Both the position numbers and the translations under genes were made by a program. This document shows, in pieces, positions 11,368-23,100 of a stretch of DNA of 64,000 nucleotides (the first letter of the stretch is position 1; every line of letters begins with the position of its first letter). Source of the stretch: Camarhynchus parvulus (lineage: Eukaryota; Chordata; Aves; Passeriformes; Thraupidae); NCBI RefSeq assembly GCF_901933205.1, contig NC_044585.1, positions 4,030,001 to 4,094,000 of the forward strand. The letters run 5' to 3'. The notes beneath the pieces were generated by a model, which saw nothing but the letters and a program-made list of their open reading frames with translations, searched no databases and was not told where the DNA came from.

Positions 11368-12710
11368 GGAACCTTTTTCTAACCAGGCTAACAACTCAAA
11401 CACCCAGGAAGACTAAAGGATACAGAACACATGTGGATGGAGAGCAAGGGGAGCTTTACAGTGAACTCAAACAAACAGATGTGCCGGTGTCGTTGGGGGT
11501 GGAATCAACCAACAGGCAGAGAACAGAGGCACCATTTCCCTCATGGCTTTTCTCACATCTGGGCTTTTGTTCTACATCTTCTGCTCATCCCCTGGGTTTC
11601 AAAGGTGGACAGCTGCCCTGGGCTGGTGAGGGTGTTGTTCTCTAGGCAATAACCCAAAAGCTGGGGTGCTTAACCATGACACTGTTGCTTTGGAGACCAT
11701 CCCAGTCATGTGCAAACTGCCAGCTAGCAGCAAAGTGATGAGACTGATTTACTCTCTGGTGAAGAGGTAATAAAACCCCAGTGGACACTAGAGTCTTCCC
11801 TTAGGCACCTGAACCTGCCCCTTTCTCAAACCAATACCCCAAGAGCCCGAGGCTGAGCACCCAGCAGCTCTGGGCCAGCTCTGTGGGAACAGCCCAGCAC
11901 TGGCACTCACTGGCTGGCACTGGAGCTGTGTCCACACTGCAGCAGCACAGGCAGCTCTGCCCCAGGAGCACAAACACCTCCCCGGGGTGAGCAGAGCAGC
12001 AGCTGCAGCCTTGGTGGAGCAATGCTGGGGCAGGGTGGGACTTTTAGCACATCTCATTTTCGCTCTTCTCAAAGCTGGGGGAGGATGTCTGCAGCAAGCT
12101 CTGCTCGTGTTGGACACAGCAGGGGAGGCCTCCCAGCCCTGCTAGCTACTGAGCTCACATCAGGGAAAAGCCACTGGCACAAAGCCTGGGGAAGGGGGCA
12201 AAGCAGGCCACAGCATGAGGGTCTCAGGATGGGGCAGGGTGGACATTCTTCCTTCCTGGTGGAGACCACGGCCAGTCACTTCCATCCTATTCCCTTCCTC
12301 ATCACTGATCCAAAGGGTGACAAGTGTCCCCAACCTCCAGAGGGAAGAGGGGACCAGCAGTGGGAGATCAGAGAACTCCAGAGAATTTTGGTGATGGCAG
12401 CCCTATGCCACGTGGCAGAGGAAGAGGAGCAGGGTTATTCCTCCACCAGAGCTGGCCTGTCACCTCTGAATTCCCCAGTGCTTTCCAGGGGGATGTGATT
12501 TGTCAACAGAAGCTGCTTCAAGGAGATGGAGAGTTTTCCCCTGCCTTGCCCACCTCCATCACAATGACGTTCCTCTCTAAATACTGGTGGTGAGGTCCAA
12601 ATGAGCCAAATTTGCCTTCCTCCCTCCAACATATGTGGCACCACTTCAAAGGCTCCTGCCTTCATGGACCCAACAGCATCACCCAAAGAGCTTTTTTTAA
12701 AGTAATGCTC

Positions 12711-12733
12711 AATAAATAAATAAATATTAAATA
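12711..12733 (-). promoter_or_regulatory. SRRM4: AU-rich element in SRRM4 3' UTR
   Basis: The minus strand carries four ATTTA pentamers, three of them overlapping (plus-strand TAAAT at 12713, 12717, 12721 and 12728). This is the pattern of AREs bound by ELAV/Hu or destabilising proteins. Confidence 0.5.
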
Positions 12734-12762
12734 GAGGCCAAGTTCTCTCAGCCTGTTCAATA

Positions 12763-12770
12763 TATGTACA
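12763..12770 (-). promoter_or_regulatory. SRRM4: Pumilio response element TGTACATA
   Basis: The plus strand TATGTACA reads TGTACATA, an exact TGTANATA match, 30 nt from an AU-rich element in the inferred 3' UTR. Confidence 0.4.
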
Positions 12771-13437
12771 ATGCATAGCAAAATAACAGTGATTGGCTGT
12801 TGCAGAGAAGTTTGGTACAAATTCAGTCCCCAAAACAACAAAAACATGGAGAAAATTGCAGTTAACATAAAGCAAAGCTCAGCCAAGTGCTGCAACCAAT
12901 GAAGAAAGAACAGAAGAACAGTGATTTGAAACATCCCTTGTCTTTGCTTCCCAGCAAACCTGAAGAAATGGTGTTGGATTTTCTGGAGCACGGGGTTGGG
13001 ACAAGTGGGACAAACCTCACTTGGGGGGACAAACCCAGAGCCAAGGCAGGTCCAGTGAATGGGAGAGCTGATGGCTCCAGGGTCAAGGGGAAATTTGGGA
13101 GTGAGCACTGTGACTTGTGCTCTGCCAGGGAAAGGCAGCAGGGGTGCTTGTGGGATGATTCAAAATCATCTGGGAAAGAGCCTTTGAGTGCGGGACAGGG
13201 CTCTCAAAAACCAGCCCAGATATTATCTTGATGTTGTGGCCAGCCCTGAACACCCCTTGTGTGTCTGACCACAGCAGCAATTCACCAACACCAAAGTGAC
13301 CCAGCTGCCTTTGCTCCAGGTGAACCTGCTCTTTGCAGACAGCACCTGCAGCAATCTCAGATGTTGGATGCAGAGCAAAAATCCATAAAAGCGGTGAATG
13401 AGAGAAACTTAAAAAAAAAATTAAAAAGCACTGGCAA

Positions 13438-13444
13438 AAGGCAC
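13438..13444 (-). promoter_or_regulatory. SRRM4: miR-124-type seed match GTGCCTT
   Basis: The minus strand reads GTGCCTT, complementary to miR-124 nucleotides 2-8 (7mer-m8). It lies in the inferred 3' UTR of a neuronal gene. Single 7-mers are frequent by chance. Confidence 0.25.
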
Positions 13445-13649
13445 AGAGACAGAAAAACTCACAGCTTCACACAAACCCACAGAAACCCCATCTGTCCACT
13501 AACAGGAAGGGTGTACTAAAGCTTGTACTAAAAATATTAAATAAGTTAAAAAATAAATAACACCGAGGGAAACTCACATGTATATGCACATGTGCACATA
13601 CACACACAGAGCCTTGATCAGATCCTTCACCAGAGGCTGGATTTTGCAA

Positions 13650-14140
13650 GGACTTTCCGCGGGGATCGCTTTCTCACAGTCTCTTTTGTTTTCCCATGGG
13701 TGGGTCAGCGCGCAGGGATAAACAGGGCAGGGGAGTCCTGGCGACGGCATCCTCCCAGGGAAAGCGGCGGTGGCTGCGCGGAGCGGGCGGGTTTCGGGCT
13801 GAGCGCTGCCGGCGGAGCCAAGGCAAACAGCGCGGGGCCAGCTGGCTCCCGGCCGGCGCCCGCGCAGGCGGCACTTCGCTGGTGGCACCGCCAACAGCCC
13901 GGCTCGGCCGGCCAGCAGACCCTCGCGACACGTCCCAGACCCGTTTCTGTGGCCACACCCATCGCATTCCTGCACAAATCTAATGAGAAACCCGAGATTC
14001 CAACGTGAAAGCGCGCAGCTCTGCCCCGCGTCCCTTCGTGTGTCCCGTGAGAGCGCACAGGGACACGGTGGCAGCAGGAGTGACTGTCACTCCGGCCACC
14101 TCACTGAGAGGGGCCACGGCTGTAAACCTTTACACGAGAC
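13650..14140. promoter_or_regulatory. CpG-rich patch inside SRRM4 3' UTR
   Basis: CG dinucleotides are dense over about 490 bp (GCGCGG, CGGCGG, CCGGCCGG words) and flanked by AT-rich sequence on both sides. No convincing coding frame is present. It may be an orphan CpG island or promoter. Confidence 0.45.
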
Positions 14141-14253
14141 CGGCGGCATGGATACATTTGAACAAACAAACAGATCCAAAAATAACTTAACGTTAGAAAA
14201 AAAAAATTAGAATAAATAAATACTGGTCCATTGTGACATACAATTAAAAATAG

Positions 14254-14297
14254 AATAATAATAATAATATTAAATAAATAAATAAATAAATAATTTA
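14254..14297 (-). promoter_or_regulatory. SRRM4: Strong AU-rich element in SRRM4 3' UTR
   Basis: In transcript sense this contains five perfectly overlapping ATTTA pentamers (plus-strand TAAAT starting at 14271, 14275, 14279, 14283 and 14287), followed by an (ATT)n tract. It fits a class II ARE with repeated UUAUUUAUU nonamers. At DNA level it is also a (TAAA)n microsatellite. Confidence 0.55.
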
Positions 14298-14530
14298 GAG
14301 AGGTTTACTCCAATGCAAGTCTGCTTGGGAAAACCCCAGGAGCATTTAGCTGCCACGGACTGTACAGGCAGAGGCAGTCCTTGATGGAGGGATCAGCTGG
14401 ACGAGTGCAGGAGCTGCCCCACACAACCCCTGGGATCTCCTGACCCACACGGGGTGGGTGCTACCAACCCTGGTGTGGTGCTTCCATCCTCTGTCCCCAG
14501 CCACGAGGACTGCAGTCAGTGTGAGTTTGG

Positions 14531-14538
14531 TATTTACA
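14531..14538 (-). promoter_or_regulatory. SRRM4: Pumilio response element TGTAAATA
   Basis: The plus strand TATTTACA reads TGTAAATA, an exact TGTANATA match within the inferred 3' UTR. Confidence 0.4.
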
Positions 14539-16888
14539 CCAGTTGCACAAAGCCCCTCTTCTTTCCTTCCCTGGTTTTGGATCTTCGGGCTCGCTGCTTC
14601 CCTGCTGCGGCCCCGCGTGTGCGTTACGGGGTGCCAAGGGGCTGGAGGTGCTCCTGAAACACTGGGAGAGCTGGGGAGGTCTGGGATCCCATCACTGCCT
14701 TTGGATCTTCCCAGGGAGCAGAAGGATGGGGCATTTCAGCATCAAACTGGGAGAGACTCTTTGGGGAAGAAGCATGAGGTTTTCAGCCCTTTTGAGAGGG
14801 AGTTTGCTGCAGAGGGTGGCCAAGGGGCCGCTGCTGGGGCCAGGAGGGAAGGCAGTGGCATCCTGTGTTTGATCCCTGGAGCATTTGCTCAGCCCTACCA
14901 GGAGCACTTCTCTCTGTATCCCAGAAAGGGTCTTTCCAGAGGATGGACCCATCCCCACTAAGCCACCAACCATAGCAGTGCCCAGCTCTCTGCCTCAGCC
15001 CCCTCATCCTCACACTGCCTGCAGCAAGCGGGGTGAGGGATGAGGGTCTGGGAAAAGGGGGAGCTTTGGCCATTGAAGGCACAGGACAAGGGGGACCAGC
15101 ACCAGGAAAGATCCTGGGAAAGAGTCCCTGACATAAAACTTCCTCCTGTACCACCCAGATGGAATCCCTGCCTGTGCTGCTGTACTTTACAACAGATAAC
15201 AGATTTATAGGCTTGCTGAGGCAATCATCCAGTTCCACCACGGCAGCTCATGGCACTCAGCCTTCCTCCCCTTGCTGCTTTGTCCCTTTTCCAGCTGCCA
15301 GGGGCCTGTAGGTAATTCTGTAGATGGGGGGTGGGGGGTGGGTTGCATTCCTTTCTAGCCCCTCTTCTCCTGCAGATGGTGGCTGCACTCAGCCCTTTTC
15401 TGTAACACTTAAACAACACACACCTCCTTGACTCATTAAGCCCAAACTCGTTAATAATCATGCAGGATGGAAGGGGAGGGGATGGAAAAAGGGAGGGAGG
15501 GAACTCTTAAGCCCAAATTAGCGTCTCTAAGCACCCAGGTGTTGTAAGAGAAATAAACTCCTCAGCACCAGCTCAGCCTGTGCTGGGAGAAGCCTTTGTT
15601 ACCCGGCAAAACACAGTAATTGCGCAGGCAGCTGGGCTGGCAGGGAGACAAAACCCCAGGGCCCAGGGCAGCCTGTGGCTCCCTGGCAAAACAGGCAATT
15701 AGTGGGGGGCCCTTCCTGTCCCCCTGCACTGCTCCAGCCTCCCAGTAACAAACTGGGGCACCAGGGCATCCTGCTGCAGCCTGGCACTGGCCCTGCAACT
15801 GTGCTGCTGATCCTGCCCCGGGGCAGCCAGAGGGGCTCAAGGAGGAATGATTGCCTGGAATCCTGCTGTGTGTTTTGAGAAAGGGGAATTGGGATCCCCT
15901 GGCTCTTGCAATGCCCTTGTAACCCTGTGTGTTCTGACTGCACCCCACAACTGCTATCTCTGCACCTCCCTCTGGTCCCACCAGCAATGCACAAGGGCAA
16001 TGCTCCCTGAAGAAGAACCTAAACCCAACCTGTCTGAGGCTTCCTCCAAGAGGGGAAGCCCCCAGCCCCTGTCTCCCCTGCATGGCCTGGCCCTTGGAGC
16101 ACAGCATGGCACCACCTCCCCTCTGCCTTATACCCCACCAGCCCCAGGTCTGCTTCAGACCTCAGCAGGTGGTTTGCAAGCAATTCAGCGCTGGGGGGAT
16201 AAAACAACCCTGCAAAGGTGCTGCTACCTGGTAGGAAAGGGCAGGAGAAAGAGCAAACAGCCTTTTTTTCCCCCAGGAAGTACATTGGGAGGGATTTCTA
16301 GCCTTCTATTTATAGCAGGGATTGGATGACTGGCAAAAAATAAATATTTTCTCTGCAGAGTGGGCAGCAGCTCTGGAGGAGAGACTCAAAGGACCTGGTA
16401 TTTGCCTTGGTGGGGACAGCCATCCCCCCAGCTGTCACTGAAGCTTTCCAGCAAACTCCTCCCCAACTGGGTCTGTCTCTCCAGCAGAAGTTAATTTGTT
16501 GGTTCCTGGTTTGTCAGAAGAGCAAGGAGCAGAGTTCTTTCCTTTGGACCCGCTGGTAGTGCTTTGGGGAGCAGTAGCAATGGGGAGATGGGAGCATCGG
16601 GGAGGATGGAGCAGGTCTGTGCTGACAGACCCTCTCTAAAGCACCGGCCCTTCTTCCAGCCTGGCCTGGGGAGCTGGGACGGACCCACCCGCTCCGCGCT
16701 GGGGAGGAGGGGCTGCACCAGGCGCTCCAGGGCTCTTACTCCCAACCGGGGAAGGGGGACCCGGCAATGCCACCGCGTCAGTATCGGGGATGATTGCTAT
16801 CGATGGCCAGGTAGGTGGGAAGGAAGCGGAGAATGCCAGGAATGTGGCGGTGACGCCGGCACCCGGTGTCAGCCAGCAGTGGCACTCC

Positions 16889-17129
16889 CTAACGACGCAG
16901 GCTGTCGGAGCTGGCTCCTGAGTCATAGCTCCTGCTCCTGCTGCGGCTGCTCCTGGGGCCCGAGCTCCGGCTGCTGCTCCAGCTTCGGCTCCGGCTCGTC
17001 CGGTAGCTGGAGTAGCTGCGGCTGCGGCTCGGGGAGCGGCTGAAGCTGCTGTACCAGGAGGAGTAGCTGCCGGCGCTGCTGGACGAGGAGGGGCTGGGGC
17101 GGTAGTAGGGGATGGGGCGTTTGCGAGCA
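16889..17129 (-). CDS. SRRM4: SRRM4 exon 13 (last coding exon, eMIC C-terminal half)
   Basis: It encodes residues 521-599: ARKRPIPYYRPSP followed by a Ser/Arg/Tyr-rich tail ending YDSGASSDSLRR and TAG. The acceptor is TCCCCACAG. KRPIPYYRPSP is a signature of the eMIC domain shared by SRRM3 and SRRM4, which is required for microexon inclusion. The 3' UTR follows directly. Confidence 0.96.
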
Positions 17130-20100
17130 CTGTGGGGACAGAGAGATGCGGGTTACCAGCAGCACAAGGACACACTTACTGCCAAAATCTCCAAAAAGCA
17201 CTGTTCACTCTGGGCAATACTCCCAAAAATGTGATTGTGTTTGTTTAAAAGGAAAAAGAGATCAGGTAGCTGACGGGCCTTGGGATTCAAACCACCCAGC
17301 CCCACAGCCCTGGGGAAATCCCAGCCACTCAGTCTACTTGACGATGTCCCAAAGAGCCCTCTGCATGAAGGGTAGAGTCAATAGTTGACTCTTTCCATTG
17401 TGGGACATCTACCACGGAGCAGGGTGAAATAAAAACCTGTGAGGGAATGCTCTTGGCACCTGAGTCCCTGCTCTGATTTCATCTTCTTTTTTCCCTTCAG
17501 CTATTGTAAATTGAGACCCTCTCCATCCTCCCTCTGCCTCCAGCTGGAAATCCCCGAGCTCTAGAGGAGGGGTGGAAGGGCCTGCTGATCAGGCTCAGGG
17601 AACCCGGTCTCCTGGAGAAACCTCCTCTGGCAAGGGCTGGGACCCAGGGACAGCCCTCGTCCCCCGGGGGAGTGCCAGCTGAGCCTGTTCTCCGCAGGAC
17701 GGGACGGCATCCCCTTGCCTTGTGATGCGCCGAGCTTCCAGGTGGCTGGGAGAGTCTCTCCGGCGTTTCCTCAGGGGGGAGTAGGAGCGGCGGCGCCGCT
17801 GCCGCTCCCGGTGCGACTCCTTCTCGCTGGAGCTGTACTTGTGCTCCCGCTCGCGGTCCCTGCGGAGGCACAGCAGGGGCACTGTCACTGCAGGGGCTTG
17901 GGGGGGGTCAGGGATGGACAGACAACGACCTACGGAGGCACAGATGCGCAGACAATGCTCAGCTCCAAAAGGGACAACTCTAAGCACTCTGGTGGTGTCA
18001 CCTCGGCGCGCTCACACAGCTGGACAGAGAGACTGGATAACACTAATGGCATCCAGCAGTGTCTTCCAGTGGCTTTGCACTGCCAAGCTAAGATGGCTTC
18101 CAGGGCCCTGTGTCAGTGGGTGCAGTGTGTTGGAGCTGGCAGGAGCAGCCCTGCCAGCAGGCCCCACGTGAGCTGAGGGCCTGGTAGCCCTGCAGGGCTC
18201 CGCAAGCCTTGCCAGAAGGAGTGCCGGTGTTGCTATGGTTTTCTCTTTTGTTAAATTCCCACACACGTCAGCACAGGCCCTTCTGTGCAGCGTGGCTGAT
18301 TTCATACACCCTGCTCAGTGCCATCTGCAAAGCAACACGCTACAGGTCAACGGGCCTGCCTGATCCCTGCATGCAGGAAGTGTTCTCCTCACCAGCACGG
18401 GGATTGTCAAAGCCTGCAAGAATCGACCCTGGCAATGTACGATCTTGAGGCTACAAAACGTTCACAGCAGCACAGGTGCTACCACGAAAACCTGCCAAAG
18501 GCATCTCTAGGGTTGAACAGCGAGACTGTTTCCTATGGTGTGTGGAGCGAGTAGAGGTGCCTGGACTGTGTTTCTCTCTGCAAGGCTGTGAGTATCAGCC
18601 TCAGGGTATCTGGCATCTGCCCTCACAGCAGGGGCCCTTCTCCCAGCCCGACAACTCTTTGTCAGAGCTGTGACTCTCAAAAGTAGAGTGTCTTTCCCTG
18701 CTGCAATCAGATCCATGTCTGACAGGCTTGCTGGTTGTGTGGGCAGACCCAGCTGGAGCCTCGGGCTCTGCCCACCACTCACAGCAGCGTGACAGTGGTG
18801 CAGGCAGGGAAAGTGAGGCAGCAGGTAGCACATGGGTGGACAGCAGATGCCACAAGTAGACAGCTGTACCTGCTACGGCTGTAGCGGGAGTAACTGGGGC
18901 TCCGGCGAGGCCTTGAACTTCTACTCCCAGGACTTTTTTTGCAGGATTTGGAGGAATAGCTGGGGGAACGTGAGGAAGACCTGGAGACAGGAAGGAAACA
19001 TAAAAGAGTTAAAGATGCTAGAGGGTGAGGCTGTACCAGACTAGTCCAAATCACGAGGGGGAAGAACTGTCCCATTCTCCAGGGTCTCAGCCCAGCTTTG
19101 TGTGGCCAGTTGTGGATCCCAAACTCTTAACGCCTCCCCCTGCAAGGAGCCTGCCGGCTGCCAAGAACTAGCCACTGCCCCGGGTCACAGAGACACCGTT
19201 CCAGCTGGCCTTACCTCCTTCCCGAGGAGCAGGACCTGCTTCGGGAGGAGCTGGGCGAGGCCCTGCGGTGCGAGGAGCGGCTGGAGGCGGGGGACGAGCG
19301 GCCCGTGCTGCTGCAGGAGGCGCTGCGGGAGCCGGGCCTGCGCGGGGAGCTGCGCGCCGCCGAGGAGAGCCGGATTCGCTTCTTCTCCTCTGAGGAGCCC
19401 AGACATGACGGTAGGCACGCTCTGTGAACAGACATTTGGACACTGTTGAAGCTGTGGCTGAAACCCCTGGCTGAGGGGAGCAGCATGCTCCAGCAAATAA
19501 AATATAACCATCCTTCCATTCCCCATCTGGAGGTGGAAAGGACCTCTCAGCTCCCCAGGCTGCTGTCGCAGAAGACCCCATGTGTGTGTGTCAGAATCCA
19601 AGAGCTCACCCTCCGGGCTCTGCCAGGGAGAAGAGGTGTGGAAGAGCACTGTGGCACAAGCAGCAGCTCATCTGCCCCATGCCCAGCACACCAGAGGTGT
19701 CAGGCTGGCAGAGCCTGGTCAGGCCAGCGAGCAGTGCTGGTGCTGGGCAGGGAGTGAAGTAAAAAGTGCAGGAGCAGGGGAAAGGCAGAGCATGGCAGGG
19801 CAAGGGCTGTGCTCCAGCCTGGCTGTGGAGCAGCGTCAGTGGGCACTGAGCAGGCACGTCCTGTTGCCTTTGGACAGCTGCGTGAATTCCTCCTCTTCCA
19901 GAAGTGCTCTGGAATGAACTGGGGTCAGAGCCCAGCAGCCCAGGGCCAGCTGCAATCCCAGCTCCACCCATGTGAAGGCAGAGTTACCCCACTGGAGTCA
20001 CCATGTGAAAAGTACAGACAGACCTAAAATTTTACCCTCTGACTGAAAAATGAGGCTTGTTCTTACTAAAACCCATTACCTTGGCTCCCTCCTGTCACAT

Positions 20101-23100
20101 TCAGTGCTCCAAACCATGTCCTGGCTCTAACTTTCAGCCTTTAGGACCCAAGGGCCTGAGCTGGAAGAGCTCCCTACAACCACTGCCTGAGCACAGCCCT
20201 GGGTACCAGCCACCATGCTTCACTGCCCTCATTCCCAACATCCTCTGGCAAAAACCCAGGAATGGGAGGCGGGTGACAGAGGCTGGAAGCTACTCCCCTC
20301 TCCTGAAGATGACCTGTGGCACTGGGTGGTGGTTGGATGCCCTGTGGCCCCAGTGCAGAGCTACTGCTGTGTTATCCTGCAGCCAGCTAAGTCCTTGCCC
20401 CTCCCTGTGCTCCCCACTGGCAGGAGATGCTATCTTGTCACCCTGGAGCTGTGCTGGCTGAGCTGGGAAGAGGAAGGGGCACGCTGGATTTGGCTCATTG
20501 GACAGGTGAAAGAACAGCCCATAATGATGTTAGTGGAAACAAGCCCCACTTCCCTTCCCCACAGTAGGCAGAGAGGGAGAATTAGCATGTGCTTCTTTCA
20601 GATTGTGCCCAGAAGGGCCAGAGACTGTTTTTGACATGGCCATGCCCAGGTGAGCAGGGATGCGCTGGGACCACCGCCTGGCCCAGGCCCAACCCCTGCA
20701 TGAGCCACAGCAATGCCAAAGCACTGCCACAAGCAATGTCCAGGGATGTGATGGCTGGGTTTTAACTTCCTCCTCAGGCTACAGTACTGGTCCTTGCTGA
20801 GTTCTGGACTCCAGACTGGCAAGACTGTGGGTCTGGTTGGTACCTGCCTGCCTCCAGAGCACAGAAAGCTCCCTGCCAGCTCACCACGGCAACTGGAGCA
20901 GGCAGGAGACACAGAGCAACAACGTACCAGCAGCCACTGGTAATCACTGACCTTCGGTCTTGTCCCTGGGCATCTGGAGACAGATTTTCCAAAGCTGTTC
21001 CCTTGGTCTGGGAAAAGCAACTGGTGAAGGAATTTCCTGAATCAGAGCTGTTATCGCTGTTGGCCAGTTTGGGCTTCCCGGACGAGAAGGCATGGCCAAA
21101 GCCATCATGGACTAGACTTCTTTTCTCCTGGCTGTCCTTTGACCTGGATGAGCTCGTTTGAGTGGAGGGAGGGGAGGAAGTATCGTTTCCTGAGTCATAT
21201 TCATGATACTCTCCATTCTGGCTGGCTAGGTTGCCAGGCGGGCTGTCTGTTTTGGTAAAGAGGTCAGCAGAAGACCCTGACTGAGAGATCTGAAAGCAAA
21301 AAAGCCATTTGGCATTGTTTGAATGGTTTTTTGGGGGGTTGTTTTTGGTTTTACTTTGATTTTTTTTTTCCAAATAAACCCAGAAATTTTACCATCATGA
21401 TGCACTGAAACAAAAGGAAAGGAAAGGAAAGAAACAAAGTAAGAAAGAAAGAAAAAAAGAAGAAAGGAGAAGAAAACAAAAGCACATATCCCTAAAAGAA
21501 ATCCACAGTAAGAAGAAACTTATTTTCCCCCTGCTATAATAACGGGAAGATTTAGAGATCATGCAAAGAGTATCAGCATGCGGTTCATGTTAAACAAAAG
21601 AGTTCAACAAAGTAAGTGGGCAACCAAAGAATTAAAATAACTAACTAAATAAAAAATGTAACAGAGGACAAAGCCCTTATTTAACCTTAAAAAGGGGAGG
21701 AAAATAAAGGGGGTATATACATATAAAAAACCTACATAATCCTTGCAAAGAAAACAAAAATGAAACAAAAACTTAGATGAGTGAATTTTTTAAAGCTTCC
21801 TTAATAAAGTGGCTGAACCAATGTCACTAAAATAAGCAACAAAAAAACAAATCAAATCAAATTAAGGGCTTCTGTACAAAGCAAAAACTGGCAAATAAAC
21901 AAGCTTATCACTTTGAAATAAAAAAGAAAAAAAGAAAAAATAAAAAGAAAAAAGAGGGTGAGGGAAAAAAGAAAAATCCCTTTGGAAATAAAAGGTATAC
22001 AGATACTTCTTTGTGTGCTTTTTACCCCCTGAAGAAGATATAGCTAATGCGCTCAAGTGACCTCTAATAAATTCCCTGGTGTCTTGCGGATAGCATCCAC
22101 TTACCCATCAAGAACTCCTCCTTTAGTAGGTAAGGTGTAAGAAAAAAGGAAGAGCGGGCAACATAAGTCCATCATTAGAGTCTCAAATTACATGAAAAAA
22201 ACATAAACCCTCTCTTCAATCCACACTGCCAACTGTTTGCTGCCTCCTCTATGCAAATGTCATGACTGCTTTTTGTCTGCTCGACTGTCTCCCTTATTAT
22301 TCATTTTTGTTTCCTTCTGCTTTAAATTAGCCTGTCCAGCCTGTTCCTGGAGGCTGATGGCTTGTGCTGAAAGCTGCAGCTTGCACTGAATCCCCCTGAG
22401 TTGTATGGAAATGACAAAGGGAACTCAGTGAGGGAAGAAGCAGAAGAATGGAGGAGAAGTATCCCCACTGTGTGTCAGAGACCTGCGGGAAGGGCACAGC
22501 AGCCCTGCTCCTGCCAGCCTCTGCAAGGGGCTCCAGCCACACCCTGGCTGGGCTGCTGAGCACAACAAGGCAAGCAAGGACCCCAGACTCACACAGACTG
22601 ACCTGGGCAGGGCTATTCTCTGGGACCCTGAGCACCACCAAGGGGATTTACATCATTTCAGTATTTTATAGTTCAGTTTTAACTGCACTGGCATTTACCA
22701 GCTCAGGAATGTGGCAGCACTGGGAGTCAGGCTGTGCTAGTGCTAACATCTGCCCTTGCAATGGGGTGAGAATTAGGGCCCAATGCACACATCTACACTC
22801 TCATGTGGCCTCCTCCTCTTTCACTCAGAGCCTCCACTCTCCTCAAACCCACCCATGAGGTTTGGCACAGGGTTCTTAGAGTGTGGACACACAGGTTTGG
22901 CTCCCCCCACTCAGGACAGTCCTCCAAACATGTTCCCAGCAAGCCGTGCTCCCTCAAACACGTGCACATGCCCTCATGCCACGCTCTGGGGCACACAATG
23001 CCCTCATCTATGCCATGCTCTCCACACTGGGGACCTGGGCCATGCCCTCACCAATCTGGGGCCTTCTGAGCCAAAAACCACATTGCAATGTTGGTGCCAT

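Larger units (their letters stand above)
11340..16888 (-). other. SRRM4: SRRM4 3' UTR (inferred, about 5.5 kb)
   Basis: The region between the SRRM4 stop and the AATAAA at 11367-11362 has no supported coding frame. It has several AU-rich clusters in transcript sense (12711-12733, 13538-13558, 14212-14220, 14254-14297), two Pumilio-type TGTANATA motifs and one miR-124-type seed match. Mammalian SRRM4 also has a multi-kilobase 3' UTR. A CpG-rich patch at 13650-14140 lies inside it. Continuity is inferred; there is no transcript evidence. Confidence 0.55.

Noticed and set aside
16305..16316. CTATTTATAG as a promoter TATA/MEF2 site
   Set aside because: It matches MEF2 but lies in the SRRM4 3' UTR with no associated start site. 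It is likely a chance AT motif.
16636..17175. 179-codon Ala/Pro-rich frame over SRRM4 exon 13
   Set aside because: It is a shadow frame of the Ser/Arg-rich eMIC exon. The correct frame encodes KRPIPYYRPSP and ends at 16889.
19215..19389. Shorter version of SRRM4 exon 10 starting at the TCCTCAG acceptor
   Set aside because: It would shift frame relative to exon 9. The TTCACAG acceptor at 19422 keeps the frame and adds ACLPSCLGSS, which matches the human segment.
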